A stretch of 64,000 nt of DNA from Pseudomonadota bacterium (GCA_023417315.1 JAEZFW010000056.1:62001-126000); one strand, 5' to 3'; numbered from the stretch's first letter, positions 36,494 through 45,727 are shown. The notes: generated by a model not told the origin, from the sequence alone. Translations and numbers: made by a program.

Positions 36494-37990
36494 ATGAACA
36501 CGAGTCATTCAGCGACCATGCCCCGATTCCCCACCGGGATCGAAGGTTTGGATTCGATTCTTCGCGGCGGGCTACTCGTCGGCGGTGTTTATATCGTACA
36601 AGGCATACCCGGCGCGGGTAAGACGATCCTCGCGAACGAGATCTGCTACCGCCACGTCGGCTCCGGCGGTCGCGCGATCTACGTGACTCTGCTCGCCGAA
36701 TCTCACAGCCGCATGCTGCAACACTTGAGCTCGTTGTCGTTCTTCGACGAGAGCGTCGTCCCTGAGAGACTCTACTACGTCAGCGCATTCCGAATGCTCG
36801 AAGACGAGGGCTTGAAAGGGCTGCTCGGCTTGCTGCGTCGAGAGATTCGTGCCCAGAGGAGCAGCTTGCTCATCCTCGATGGGCTCGTCGCGGCAGAGGA
36901 ATCCGCGCCGTCGAGCCGTGAGTTCAAGAAGTTCATCCACGAGCTGCAAAGTCATGCAGTCGCGAACGAATGCACGATCCTGCTGCTGACGAGCGGCGAT
37001 GACGACATGGTGCGTGCCGAGCACACCATGGTGGACGGCTTGATCGAGCTTGGAGATCAAGAGTTCGATCTACGCACGCACCGAACGCTCACGGTGCGGA
37101 AGTTTCGCGGGAGTGGATTCCTGCGCGGTAAGCACTCGTTCCGAATCACGTCCGATGGAATCAAGCTGTTCCCGCGCCTGGAGGCCGCCCTCGAGCAGCC
37201 GAGCCGTGAGGATAAAGGGCAGGGGCCGAAAATTCCGATCGGCTCGCCCTCACTGGACCGCATGCTGTATGGCGGACTGTGCGGTGGGTCGGTCACTGGG
37301 TTGGTCGGTCCGACAGGCGCGGGGAAAACGATGTTGAGCCTACAGTTCCTCGCGCAATCGAGCGCGAAGGAGCCGGGGCTGATGGTGGGCTTCTACGAGT
37401 CGCCATCACGATTGCGACTCAAGGCGAACAGCATCGGTCATTCGCTCGATCGGCACCTGGACAAGGGTCACGTGGACATCATCTGGTTGCCGCAAGGTGA
37501 GATTCTCTTGGACGAGATCGGTCATCGGATCTTGCAGGCCGTGAGGAAACGCAACGTAAAGCGCCTCGCCATCGATGGTCTGGGCGGCATCATCGCATCG
37601 ATTACGTATCAAGAGCGGATCGGCCGGTACATGGCCTGCCTCATGAACGAGCTCCGCGTCATGGGCGTGACTGCGCTTCTTACAATCGAGAGCAGCGATA
37701 TCGTGGGTCCTGCCTTGAAGGTCCCCGTCGTCGGGATCTCTGCCCTCGTCGAGAACCTGATTTTTCTCCGATTCGTGGAACGCGATGCCACTCTGAGTCG
37801 ATTAATCTCAGTCACGAAGATGCGCAACGGAGATTACGACCAATACGTCCGAGAGCTCATCATCGGTAACAACGGCATTGAAGTCGGTGAACCGTTGTTC
37901 GGTCTCGAAGGATCGATGACGGGCATAGGCCGTCGCCCCGCGGTAGTCGTCTCCAAGAAGAGCTCTGCGCGGCGCGCGAAGAAGAAGTAG
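36494..37990 (+). CDS. two-domain KaiC-like ATPase
   Basis: A 498-aa RecA-superfamily ATPase with duplicated KaiC domains. Walker A GIPGAGKT is at 37-44 in the first domain (after GIEGLDSILRGGLLVGGV) and GPTGAGKT at 272-279 in the second (after SPSLDRMLYGGLCGG). The ending is Lys/Arg-rich. Length matches KaiC, but no kaiA or kaiB lies nearby, so a clock is not implied; KaiC-like proteins in other bacteria sit beside histidine kinases and act in stress signalling. It begins 57 bases after the sensorless kinase. Confidence 0.9.
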   Translation: MNTSHSATMPRFPTGIEGLDSILRGGLLVGGVYIVQGIPGAGKTILANEICYRHVGSGGRAIYVTLLAESHSRMLQHLSSLSFFDESVVPERLYYVSAFRMLEDEGLKGLLGLLRREIRAQRSSLLILDGLVAAEESAPSSREFKKFIHELQSHAVANECTILLLTSGDDDMVRAEHTMVDGLIELGDQEFDLRTHRTLTVRKFRGSGFLRGKHSFRITSDGIKLFPRLEAALEQPSREDKGQGPKIPIGSPSLDRMLYGGLCGGSVTGLVGPTGAGKTMLSLQFLAQSSAKEPGLMVGFYESPSRLRLKANSIGHSLDRHLDKGHVDIIWLPQGEILLDEIGHRILQAVRKRNVKRLAIDGLGGIIASITYQERIGRYMACLMNELRVMGVTALLTIESSDIVGPALKVPVVGISALVENLIFLRFVERDATLSRLISVTKMRNGDYDQYVRELIIGNNGIEVGEPLFGLEGSMTGIGRRPAVVVSKKSSARRAKKK

Positions 37991-38022
37991 AGCTCCGCAC
38001 GCCAGGTGCGACGAGGTTATAC

Positions 38023-38397
38023 GTGCGAACGGTGTTGGTCGTCGAAGACGAGTTCGGAGTTGCGGACGTCATGGTCTCCGCTCTCGAAGACGAGGGCTAT
38101 CGAGTCGTCGTCGCGGCCAACGGGCGCCAGGGCATGGAAAGATTGAGCGAGTGTGCGGCCGCGCTCATCATCATGGACTACATGATGCCGATCATGGATG
38201 GCGCGGCGATGGGCGAGGCAGTCCGAAACGATCCTGCGTACAAGGACGTGCCGATCATCATGACGAGCGCGATCTCGGAAGCGGCCGTTCGGCAGCGCTT
38301 CACCCGCTATGATGCGTTCCTGCGTAAGCCGTTCCGCATCCAGGAGCTGCTCGACCGCGTGACGGAGCTGATCGGAGCCGCAAGCGCGCCTCCTTGA
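38023..38397 (+). CDS. single-domain response regulator
   Basis: A 124-aa receiver only: acidic pair EDE near residues 8-10, phospho-acceptor D52 (IIMDYMMPIMDG), a conserved Ser/Thr in MTSAIS, and K in LRKPFRI. There is no output domain, so it probably works as a phosphate relay or by protein contact, perhaps with the KaiC-like ATPase. The start is a GTG at 38023, 32 bases after the ATPase gene. Confidence 0.9.
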   Translation: MRTVLVVEDEFGVADVMVSALEDEGYRVVVAANGRQGMERLSECAAALIIMDYMMPIMDGAAMGEAVRNDPAYKDVPIIMTSAISEAAVRQRFTRYDAFLRKPFRIQELLDRVTELIGAASAPP

Positions 38398-38545
38398 TTT
38401 GACATCTCGCCCGAAAGATAGACACTCCGTCCCGTCGCTCCACCTGATTCGTGCCCTGCGTCACGTACCTTGGGGCATTCGACCGGCGACACTCGAAGAC
38501 AACTACAAAGATAAGACGAACTACATAGATCCGGGGGCCGTCCAG

Positions 38546-39784
38546 ATGGTTCGCGCACGCACCAGTCGTTCGATCGAGATACTCGCTGTCTGTCTGAGCT
38601 TGGCTGCATGTGGAGGAGGCGGAGGAGGCGGCTCGTCCTCACCACCGCCGCCGACTCCGCCGCCGACACAGAATCCGCCCCCGAGCACGCCACAGCTGCC
38701 GGATCCAGCGACCGCGCCGGCCTTGAAGGATGAGTTCGCAGGGTTCTTCCGCATCGGGGCTGCGATCGAGCCGGAACAACTCGATGTGGCGAGCGATCGC
38801 GCATTGCTGTTGAAGCACTACAGCAACCTCACGCCCGAGAATGCGATGAAGGCGGATACGATCGCACCTTTGGCTCCGAGCGCGGGCAACCCTTATCGCT
38901 TCGAGCGCGCGGAGCGCATCGTTGAATTCGCCACGACCAACTCGATGCAGGTGCATGGCCATGCGCTCGTGTGGCATCAAACAACGCCGGACTGGTTTCT
39001 CGATAGACCCGCGGGGATAAGCGATGCCGACTATCGATTGATCATCGAGCAACGCTTGCGTGCGTACATCACTGCGGTCGTCGGTCACTTCGAAGGCCGT
39101 GTTGCGGCGTGGGATGTCGTGAATGAAGTCGCGAGCGACAATGCACAAGAGGTCTATCGCAACAGCCAGTGGTATCAGGCTTTCAGTGTGGGTGGCGGAG
39201 ATGGGCAGGAATACATCCGGATCGCTTTCGAGGCGGCGCGCGATGCTGATCCGAATGCACGACTTTTCATCAATGACTACAGTACGGAGAATCCGGAGAA
39301 GCTCGATAAGATCTTACAGATCGTCGATTACATCGAGCTCGGCGGCGTGTCCGTCGATGGCGTCGGGCATCAATTTCACTTGCAGCGAACGTCCTCAGCA
39401 GAGGATGTGGATGCTGCGCTTACGACCGTCGCGAACCGAGGTAAAGCGAATCGAGTCACTGAGCTCGACATCTCGATTTACGCCGACCCAGGTGAATGCT
39501 TCTCGAATGGAGTCGGGTGCCAGGCAGACTACGGCACTGACTTCGCAAACATCCCGCAATCTGCTGTCTCGCAACAGGCTCGCTTGTATCGGGCGTTATT
39601 CGATGTGTTTGAGGATCACCTGGGATCGCTCGATGCTGTCACCACCTGGGGTGTGCACGATGCGCACACATGGCTCAACTCGTGGCCGGTGAATCGCACG
39701 AATCGGCCACTGCTATTCGACAGAGATCGCAATCCCAAGCTCGCCTTCTGGGCCGTCGTCGATCCGGCGTTCACCATCCCGTAG
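38546..39784 (+). CDS. GH10 endo-1,4-beta-xylanase lipoprotein
   Basis: A 412-aa surface or periplasmic xylanase. The lipobox is SLAAC with C22, followed by a poly-Gly/Ser and Pro linker. GH10 motifs: GHALVWHQTTPDWF, acid/base E194 (VVNEVASD), LFINDYSTEN, nucleophile E306 (VTELDIS), and TTWGVHDAHTWLN. The start at 38546 matches the lipoprotein signal; upstream in-frame sequence has none. It follows the lone receiver by about 150 bases. Unlike the other GH10 gene here it has no accessory domains, so it may act on shorter xylo-oligosaccharides at the cell surface. Confidence 0.9.
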   Translation: MVRARTSRSIEILAVCLSLAACGGGGGGGSSSPPPPTPPPTQNPPPSTPQLPDPATAPALKDEFAGFFRIGAAIEPEQLDVASDRALLLKHYSNLTPENAMKADTIAPLAPSAGNPYRFERAERIVEFATTNSMQVHGHALVWHQTTPDWFLDRPAGISDADYRLIIEQRLRAYITAVVGHFEGRVAAWDVVNEVASDNAQEVYRNSQWYQAFSVGGGDGQEYIRIAFEAARDADPNARLFINDYSTENPEKLDKILQIVDYIELGGVSVDGVGHQFHLQRTSSAEDVDAALTTVANRGKANRVTELDISIYADPGECFSNGVGCQADYGTDFANIPQSAVSQQARLYRALFDVFEDHLGSLDAVTTWGVHDAHTWLNSWPVNRTNRPLLFDRDRNPKLAFWAVVDPAFTIP

Positions 39785-40251
39785 CTTGCCCTTCGCACAG
39801 GCTCGTATTCCGCTCAGTAGCTCGGCCCTCATCCTAACCTTCTCCCTAGAGGGAGAAGGGACACGAGCAGAGGGAGAAGGAGCAAGAGCGGCAAGAGCGG
39901 AGGGAGAAGGAACAAGAGCGGCGGATTTTCCGCTCTTGCAGCATTCGACTCCGACGAGCGCCTCTCCCTTTGGGAGAGGCCGCCAGCGAAGCGGCGGGTG
40001 AGGGCCTCGCCTCGTTCGACTCGCACCGATGACGTGGGTTGATACCGATGATCCCATCGCACACGGTGAGAACTCATATCGCGCGTTCTTCCTTTGTGTT
40101 CCATGTGCTCTTTGTGGTCACTCTTTTCTTTCATCTCTCAGGGTATGCCTCCAGTTTTGTGAACTTATCGAGCTGCGGCTACTCTCATCGCTCCCGAGCA
40201 GGTATCTTCGCCCGCTCGCGATAACGCCAAGGTTCTTGGGGTCAGCATTTC
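39785..40251. other. 467-base spacer before the GH9 gene
   Basis: Holds the REP-like element at 39826-40004 and about 250 further bases without a convincing gene. The short open frames here have no ribosome site and no recognisable product. Confidence 0.5.
39826..40004. repeat. expanded REP-like element with purine-rich insert
   Basis: The same CTTCTCCCT..AGGGAGAAGG and CCTCTCCC..GGGAGAGG ends as at 5536, but expanded by a purine-rich stretch of GAGCGGA/GGAGAAGG units. Within it CAAGAGCGG (39913-39921) pairs with CCGCTCTTG (39930-39938) around CGGATTTT, a clean hairpin. Confidence 0.75.
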
Positions 40252-42741
40252 ATGATTTCGTCTGTACGGTTTTCTTCTCGACGGCTCGCGCAGATCGCTC
40301 GGTTGGCTTCAACCGCGCTCGTGCTCGCGTTCGCGTGCTCGAATGTCTCGGCGCAAAGCCTCGAGCTCAACGATCGCGAGTACTTCACGAAGCGCGGTCT
40401 CGACGTGCTCGTCTTCAGCAACTGGTACGACGGTAATTTCAGCGACTCCAAGATCGCTGGCATTGAGCTCATTCATCATGGCGTTCGCACCGCCACGAAC
40501 GGCGATGTACGGCTGAGCCCGACACCCGAGCAATGGGATCCGGTTCCCGAGCTCAAGAATCGCACCGTGCTGCGCGATCAGAACGCGATCGAAGCGCGCC
40601 TCGGTTATTCCAAGTACAACTTCGAGTACACGATCCGAGGTGAAGCCACTGCAAATGGAATGATCCTCAGAGTGGTGCTCGATGAACCTCTCCCGAAAGA
40701 GCTCGAAGGCAAGGCGGGTTTCAATCTCGAGTTCCTGCCTGCGGCGTATTTTTCGAAGAATTACCTGATGGATCAGAAGAGCGGCACATTGCCTCTCTAT
40801 CCCACGGGGCCCACGGGTCGCGATGCGTCTGGAGAAATCCAACGTCTGCCAATGGCAACTGGACGCAAGCTCGTGCTTGCGCCTGAAGATGCGGCGCGTC
40901 GCGTGACCATCGAGACTCGCAAGGGCGAGCTCGCGCTGCTCGACGGCCGCAATCAAGCGCAGAACGGTTGGCTCGTCGTGCGCACAATGATTCCTGCCGG
41001 TGTGAAAGGAACTGCGGTGGAGTGGGAGCTTTCGGCCAGCACGCTCCCGAACTGGACGCGTCCGGCGATGATCGCGCACTCGCAAGTCGGCTATCACCCC
41101 GGTCAGACGAAGACCGCGATCATCGAAATGGATCGCAACGCGGGAGCACCAGGTACGGTGCGCCTGCTCAACGTGGCGGCGGATGGGTCGACGAAGGAGG
41201 TCGCCAAGGCCGATGCGAAGCGTTGGGGCGAGTACCTGCGGTATGACTACTACACGTTCGACTTCACGGATGTGCGCGAGCCAGGGTTGTACGTCATCGA
41301 AGCTGCCGGTCAGCGCACGAACGCATTTCGCATCTCACCCGACGTGTTCGATGACGCTTGGCACGCGACACTCGACGTGTTCTTCCCTGTGCAGATGGAT
41401 CACATGTTCGTAAACGAAGCGTATCGCGTATGGCACGGTGCCTCGCACATGGACGATGCGCGACAAGCGCCGCCAAATCACGAGCATTTCGATCTCTATG
41501 CGATGGGCCCGGAGACGGACTCGCCGTTCAAGCCGGGCGAGCACATCCCGGGTCTCGACATCGGTGGTTGGTACGACGCAGGCGACTTCGATCTGCGCAC
41601 GCAGACGCAATATGCCGTGGTAGGCGGCCTCGTGCAGATCTGGGAAACGTTTCGTCCCGAACGCGATGAGACGAGCGTCGATCAGAAGAAGCGTCACGTC
41701 GAGCTGCACCGACCGGATGGCGTGCCGGATATTCTTCAGCAGATCGAGCATGGCACGCTGTTTCTCATTGCGCAGCATCGCGTGTTCGGCCATGCAATCC
41801 CTGGCATCGTCGAGCCGGATCTTGGGCAATACACGCACTTGGGCGATGCTGTAACGAAGACGGATAACAAGCCCCATGATCCATCCGATCCGAATTCGCC
41901 TGCAGACGATCGTTGGGCGTTCACCACCGCGACGACCGCTCTGAACTACGGTTCCGCTGCTTCGCTCGCTGCGGCAAGTCGCGCGCTACGCGGCTACAAC
42001 GAGGAGCTTGCGGAAGAATGCTTGACGACCGCGAAACGAGTGTGGGACTTCGAGAGTAAGCGTGAGCCCAATCTCTACCGCTATGGGAACACGACGGGCG
42101 GCAACCCGAAGAGCGAGGAGCTTGGCGCGGCGCTCGAGCTGCTCATCACGACCGGGGACGCGCAGTACGCGAAGCGTATCGCCTCGCTCTGGCAGACGAT
42201 CGATCAGGGGTTCATGTGGAATGCGGTGCCAGCGCTGCGCGCGATTCCGCACATGGACAAAGCGTATGCGGCGAAGCTCAAGAAGCGCGCTGCACGCTTC
42301 CTCGAGGAATCGAAGAAGAACCTCGGTGAGAATCCATTCGGCGTGCCGATCACGCGCGGCGGCTGGGCCGGCAACGGTGCCGTCATCGGTTTCGCGACGA
42401 CGAACTACTATCTACACAAGGCATTCCCCGACCTATTCTCGAAGGATGCGACGATTCGAGGGCTGGATTACTTGTACGGCACGCACCCGGATTCGAACAT
42501 CTCATTCGTCTCGGGTGTGGGTGCACGATCGAAGGCTGTCGCATATGGCAGCAATCGCGCGGACTTTTCCTTCATCGCAGGCGGTATCGTTCCGGGCGTG
42601 TTGATCTTGAAACCCGACTTCCCGGAAAACAAAGAAGATTGGCCGTTCTTGTGGGGCCAGAACGAGTACGTCGTGAACCTGGGCTCGGTCTACATCTTCC
42701 TGGTGCACGCTGCGAACGAATTGCTGAAGGGAACGGAGTAG
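40252..42741 (+). CDS. secreted GH9 family glycosidase (endoglucanase-type)
   Basis: An 829-aa protein with signal peptide (to about residue 34, FACSNVSAQS), a non-catalytic beta-rich N-terminal third, an Ig-like CelD_N domain (about 265-365, MIAHSQVGYHPGQTKTA), and a GH9 (alpha/alpha)6 domain. Catalytic-base motif GGWYDAGDFD is near 440 and the C-terminal acid lies in WGQNEYVVNLG; HPDSNISFVSGVGAR is also typical. It inverts beta-1,4-glucan or xyloglucan links. The long N-terminal region before the Ig-like domain is not one I recognise. Confidence 0.87.
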   Translation: MISSVRFSSRRLAQIARLASTALVLAFACSNVSAQSLELNDREYFTKRGLDVLVFSNWYDGNFSDSKIAGIELIHHGVRTATNGDVRLSPTPEQWDPVPELKNRTVLRDQNAIEARLGYSKYNFEYTIRGEATANGMILRVVLDEPLPKELEGKAGFNLEFLPAAYFSKNYLMDQKSGTLPLYPTGPTGRDASGEIQRLPMATGRKLVLAPEDAARRVTIETRKGELALLDGRNQAQNGWLVVRTMIPAGVKGTAVEWELSASTLPNWTRPAMIAHSQVGYHPGQTKTAIIEMDRNAGAPGTVRLLNVAADGSTKEVAKADAKRWGEYLRYDYYTFDFTDVREPGLYVIEAAGQRTNAFRISPDVFDDAWHATLDVFFPVQMDHMFVNEAYRVWHGASHMDDARQAPPNHEHFDLYAMGPETDSPFKPGEHIPGLDIGGWYDAGDFDLRTQTQYAVVGGLVQIWETFRPERDETSVDQKKRHVELHRPDGVPDILQQIEHGTLFLIAQHRVFGHAIPGIVEPDLGQYTHLGDAVTKTDNKPHDPSDPNSPADDRWAFTTATTALNYGSAASLAAASRALRGYNEELAEECLTTAKRVWDFESKREPNLYRYGNTTGGNPKSEELGAALELLITTGDAQYAKRIASLWQTIDQGFMWNAVPALRAIPHMDKAYAAKLKKRAARFLEESKKNLGENPFGVPITRGGWAGNGAVIGFATTNYYLHKAFPDLFSKDATIRGLDYLYGTHPDSNISFVSGVGARSKAVAYGSNRADFSFIAGGIVPGVLILKPDFPENKEDWPFLWGQNEYVVNLGSVYIFLVHAANELLKGTE

Positions 42742-42785
42742 CTTCGCGATGGCTACCACTGTCGCGAGATGGCTATCGCTAGAGG

Positions 42786-42930
42786 GCTACCGCTAGAAAG
42801 CTGTCGCTAGACAGAATCGAGGCTGAGACTCGCGCTATAGCGGCGCGCGGCCTGATTCACCACTCTGTCTAGCGGCAGCTTTCCAGCGCAGCGTAAGCGA
42901 AGCTTTCCCGCGGTAGCTTTCTAGCGGAAC
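42786..42930. repeat. inverted CTAGCGG/AAAGCTG repeats at a convergent junction
   Basis: The left arm (42786-42814) contains CCGCTAGAAAGCT and GCTAGACAG; the right side repeats their complements near 42865 (CTGTCTAGCGGCAGCTTTCC) and again near 42911 (CGGTAGCTTTCTAGCGG). The units are about 15-20 bases and degenerate. No coding sequence is seen between the GH9 and DoxX genes. Confidence 0.65.
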
Positions 42931-42963
42931 GCTAGTGGAGCTGTCTTCCTAGTGGAGCCGTCC

Positions 42964-43452
42964 TCACCCGTTGAGGTATCCGTCGGCAGAGAGTTTCCCG
43001 GGCCCGTAGATCGCCAGCATCAGCAACATGAACCCCCAAAGATAATGCTGCGCGACTGCGGCCTCGAACCCGGGCTGCAGCAGCACGTGCGCATACGAGA
43101 GGACGGCCAGCACATTCACCGCGAAAAGTCCCAGCGCGCTCAGTCTTCCGAAGAACCCAACAATGAGCAGCAGCGGAAATACGATCTCGCCCAGCGTGCC
43201 CAGGACAGCTGCGACGATGGGCGGCAGCGCCGGCACGCGATACTCATACTCGAACAGCGCAATCGTGCTCTCCCAACTCGTCACCTTCAGCCAACCGGAT
43301 TTCAGAAAAACCCAGCTGACATACACGCGCGTCGCTAGCGCGAAGAACGACGCGAGATGCCGGAGCGATGAGGGTAGATCCGTGTGCGTGAACGAGGCGA
43401 ACCACTGGCGCGGTTGCGTGCGATCGAGTGAGTGTTCATGGGGCTGTTGCAT
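42964..43452 (-). CDS. DoxX family membrane protein
   Basis: A 162-aa inner-membrane protein with four helices, beginning YVSWVFLKSGWLKVTSW and including GTLGEIVFPLLLIVGFFGRLSAL. DoxX proteins occur in respiratory or detoxification complexes and are regular members of bufferin (DUF2282/DUF692/DUF2063) operons. Here the bufferin-like gene is divergent and begins 313 bases away, so the two may share regulation rather than an operon. Confidence 0.85.
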   Translation of the reverse strand: MQQPHEHSLDRTQPRQWFASFTHTDLPSSLRHLASFFALATRVYVSWVFLKSGWLKVTSWESTIALFEYEYRVPALPPIVAAVLGTLGEIVFPLLLIVGFFGRLSALGLFAVNVLAVLSYAHVLLQPGFEAAVAQHYLWGFMLLMLAIYGPGKLSADGYLNG

Positions 43453-43765
43453 TCGTGCGCTCCGAATCCTTGCTCACTCAAGAGACCGGCGTGCGCGAAT
43501 GTCTATTACGCCTGCACTGCAGCGCTCGACCGCGAGGGAGGGGCGCTTCGAGGCGACGAGCGCACAGGCGGGGAAGAGGGTGCGTGCTTCAAGCTCGGGG
43601 ACTCATAGAATCCCTTCCTTTGGGAGAGGTTAGGTGAAGACCTCTTCTTGGCAGCCTGCGCTCCCTAGCGATTTGCCAATGGGCGTAATCAACTCCATGA
43701 TTGCCCGGTCTGCTCACGAGACGATCGAACCACGATCGCCGTACAACAAACATCAGGAGCAATTT
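43453..43765. other. 313-base spacer between DoxX and bufferin-like genes
   Basis: Divergent promoter region. It contains a remnant of the CTCTCCC repeat near 43612-43640 (TTCCTTTGGGAGAGGTTAGG). AGGAGC at 43755 is the ribosome site of the bufferin-like gene. No other gene is seen. Confidence 0.45.
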
Positions 43766-44038
43766 ATGAAACAGGGCAATAAGATTTCCGGTGCGGCGAT
43801 CGCCACGGCCGCCGCGTTGTTGTTAGGCTCGATGTCGACGACCGTTTCCGCAGCGGAAGAAGCCAAGGTGAAGTGTGAAGGCGTGAATGCTTGTAAGGGC
43901 AAGTCGGCCTGCGCCACGGCGACGAATTCTTGTGCAGGTCAGAACTCCTGCAAAGGCCACGGCTATCTGATGATGTCAAAGGCCGACTGCGACGCCGCGA
44001 AAGCGAAGATGCAGGAAGGCAAGCAAGAGAAGATGTGA
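43766..44038 (+). CDS. bufferin-like (BufA2-type) six-cysteine exported peptide
   Basis: A 90-aa protein with a signal peptide (about 1-29, ending VSAAEE) and a short mature part with six cysteines in the pattern KCEG, NACKG, SACAT, NSCAG, NSCKG, ADCDA. This matches the periplasmic bufferin metallophores, RiPPs whose cysteines are oxidised to thiooxazoles by DUF692 (BufB) enzymes and which buffer copper. No BufB or BufC gene is in the window, so the peptide may be modified in trans or work unmodified. The ATG at 43766 has AGGAG upstream. Confidence 0.8.
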   Translation: MKQGNKISGAAIATAAALLLGSMSTTVSAAEEAKVKCEGVNACKGKSACATATNSCAGQNSCKGHGYLMMSKADCDAAKAKMQEGKQEKM

Positions 44039-44049
44039 TGAGCTGCGTG

Positions 44050-44102
44050 ATCGGCAGCGCGCGCTGCCGATTGCGCGTGTTGGTCGGGCTTGGCCCGACC
44101 AA
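44050..44102. terminator. two strong hairpins after the bufferin-like gene
   Basis: A perfect 22-base palindrome (44050-44071, half-site ATCGGCAGCGC) is followed by TTGGTCGGGC/GCCCGACCAA with a TTG loop (44080-44102). Both are likely to halt or protect the short upstream transcript. No U-run follows, so the terminator role is inferred from stability and place. Confidence 0.6.
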
Positions 44103-44248
44103 TGCTTCGAATTGTGTTCGTCACCTGGCGAGCGCAGGAGCCTATCGGGTCGGAGCCTGTCGACAAGAGGTCGATCCTCGCCTCCGTGCCCCTCCGTGAG
44201 GACGACGAGGTCGCGGGGACGCTCGACTGTGGGTTGACATTGTCGTCA

Positions 44249-44266
44249 CCCTCGCGGAGGCGAGGG
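44249..44266. repeat. GC-rich hairpin at the convergent junction
   Basis: CCCTCGC and GCGAGGG pair around GGAG. It lies between the bufferin-like and anti-sigma genes, about 70 bases before the end of the latter. The whole 44039-44336 gap (298 bases) holds these hairpins and no gene. Confidence 0.5.
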
Positions 44267-44336
44267 CCTATCAAAGCCTGTTCGAGGAGCCGGATCCCCG
44301 CGTCCGCGAGGCAGACTCAGTTGTGTGCCGGCGTCA

Positions 44337-45023
44337 TCACCAATAATCGATCGCCCAAGACAACTTATCCACTACTTGCTCGACCGGGGCATCCTTGCCG
44401 AGAACTGCGAGCACACCGCGCTGAGCGGGTACGATGACTCCTTCATAGCCGCCTTCTTCGAAGCGTTGCACAGTGGTGGTTTCCGATTCTTCCGAGAGTA
44501 CGAGCACGGTCACCGGACCTTGATCGGTTTGCACGACGAGGTGCGGAACTTCATGTCCGCGCACTGGGCAACTTGCAGCGTAAGAAACATCGACCGCGTT
44601 CGCCCGTAGACCGATCCCGGCTTTCGCGAGCACGTCTGCGAGCACCTTCGGATCCACGCGCTCGTCGGTACGAACCATCGCGAACGATTCATGCGCCGTA
44701 TGACTCACGATCTGCTCGGCCAGAGACTCGCGCGTCGATCCCACCCAAATCGATGCCGCGATCATGACCGATGCGAACAAGCTTGCAGCGAGTTGCCAGC
44801 GCGAGATCGCGCGACGCTTTTGCGCGAAACGCGTAGTGCCGATGTCGGCGGTGACTCTGTCATCGACCGGTACGACCAATGCCTTGTAGATGAGCCGATC
44901 CATCTCCTGCATCTGCTTGCGGTACGCAGCACATGATGGGCATGACTGCTCGTGAGCAACCAGGTCGGGATTCGTCGAGGTCGGCTCCGCGCCGACGGCC
45001 GTTTGAAACTCGTGACACTTCAT
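44337..45023 (-). CDS. zinc-type anti-sigma factor (DUF3379-like)
   Basis: A 228-aa membrane protein. The zinc motif HxxxCxxC is H24, C28, C31 (HEQSCPSC), as in ZAS anti-sigma factors. One transmembrane helix lies at about 77-95 (WQLAASLFASVMIAASIWVG), then a periplasmic domain resembling DUF3379 (SFAMVRTDERVD, HLVVQTDQGPVTVLVL). It overlaps the sigma gene stop by 4 bp, which fixes the start at 45023. It should hold the ECF sigma inactive until an envelope signal arrives. Confidence 0.85.
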   Translation of the reverse strand: MKCHEFQTAVGAEPTSTNPDLVAHEQSCPSCAAYRKQMQEMDRLIYKALVVPVDDRVTADIGTTRFAQKRRAISRWQLAASLFASVMIAASIWVGSTRESLAEQIVSHTAHESFAMVRTDERVDPKVLADVLAKAGIGLRANAVDVSYAASCPVRGHEVPHLVVQTDQGPVTVLVLSEESETTTVQRFEEGGYEGVIVPAQRGVLAVLGKDAPVEQVVDKLSWAIDYW

Positions 45024-45574
45024 TCGCTCGCACCTTCCGCGGCGTTGCCGAGCATGTGCTTGCGCAAAGCGTGGCGGGCCCGGTGCAAGCGGGTCAGCAC
45101 CGCAGGCAGACTGATCTCCAGGTGCTTTGCGATTTCGTCGGTGGAGTAGCCGAGCATGACTTGCAGGATCAAAGGTTCCCGATGGATGACGTCGAGCTGC
45201 ATGATCGCGCGGCGCATCTCGCGCACTTCGTGATCGTCCTCGATGGCAAAAGAATCCCGGTCCGCCTCGAGGGCGGCATCGATGTCCACGGTCGGCAGGC
45301 GCTTGCGTTCGAACGTACGCGCGAGCTCGCGGCGCGCGATCGTCATCAGCCAAGGCCGCACGGCTTTATCGTCCGAGAGTGCATCGAGCGATTTCCAGGC
45401 GCGCAACAACGTTTCCTGCATGACATCCTCCGCCAGGTTGCGATCACGGCAGAGCCAGTACAGGAACCGAAACAGATCGGCCTTCAAAGGCGCGCACAAT
45501 GCCTCGAAGCGTTGCCGCTCCGTCTGCGTGCGATTGCCGGTCACATCAATAGACCGGTCGGCCGAGGAATTCAT
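45020..45574 (-). CDS. ECF-type RNA polymerase sigma factor
   Basis: A 184-aa sigma-70 ECF factor with region 2 (RDRNLAEDVMQETLLRAW, VRPWLMTIARRELART) and region 4 (LMLGYSTDEIAKHLEISLPAVLTRLHRARHAL segment). It is translationally coupled to the anti-sigma gene (ATGA). The promoter regulon is unknown; the adjacent bufferin-like and DoxX genes are plausible targets because sigma/anti-sigma pairs often accompany bufferin loci. Confidence 0.9.
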   Translation of the reverse strand: MNSSADRSIDVTGNRTQTERQRFEALCAPLKADLFRFLYWLCRDRNLAEDVMQETLLRAWKSLDALSDDKAVRPWLMTIARRELARTFERKRLPTVDIDAALEADRDSFAIEDDHEVREMRRAIMQLDVIHREPLILQVMLGYSTDEIAKHLEISLPAVLTRLHRARHALRKHMLGNAAEGASE

Positions 45575-45689
45575 TGCAGCAAAGAGGGTTGAGGGTTGGC
45601 GGTTGACAGTTGACGGCCCGAGGACTTCGGCTGACGCTTCTGAATGTAGTCGAATGCGTTCGGCGCGATCAGCTCCTTCCCTTCTTGTG

Positions 45690-45727
45690 CCCTCCCCTGC
45701 AGCAGCGGGGGAGGGTTAGGGTGGGGG
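45690..45727. repeat. REP-like hairpin (CTCTCCC family, short form)
   Basis: CCCTCCCCTGC (45690-45700) pairs with GCGGGGGAGGG (45705-45715), with one wobble pair, then GTTAGGGTGGGGG follows. It lies between the divergent sigma gene and the 45772 gene. Confidence 0.65.

Noticed and set aside
36494..38397. A Kai circadian clock
   Set aside because: Only a KaiC-like ATPase is present; no kaiA or kaiB gene, and KaiC-like proteins are common without clocks.
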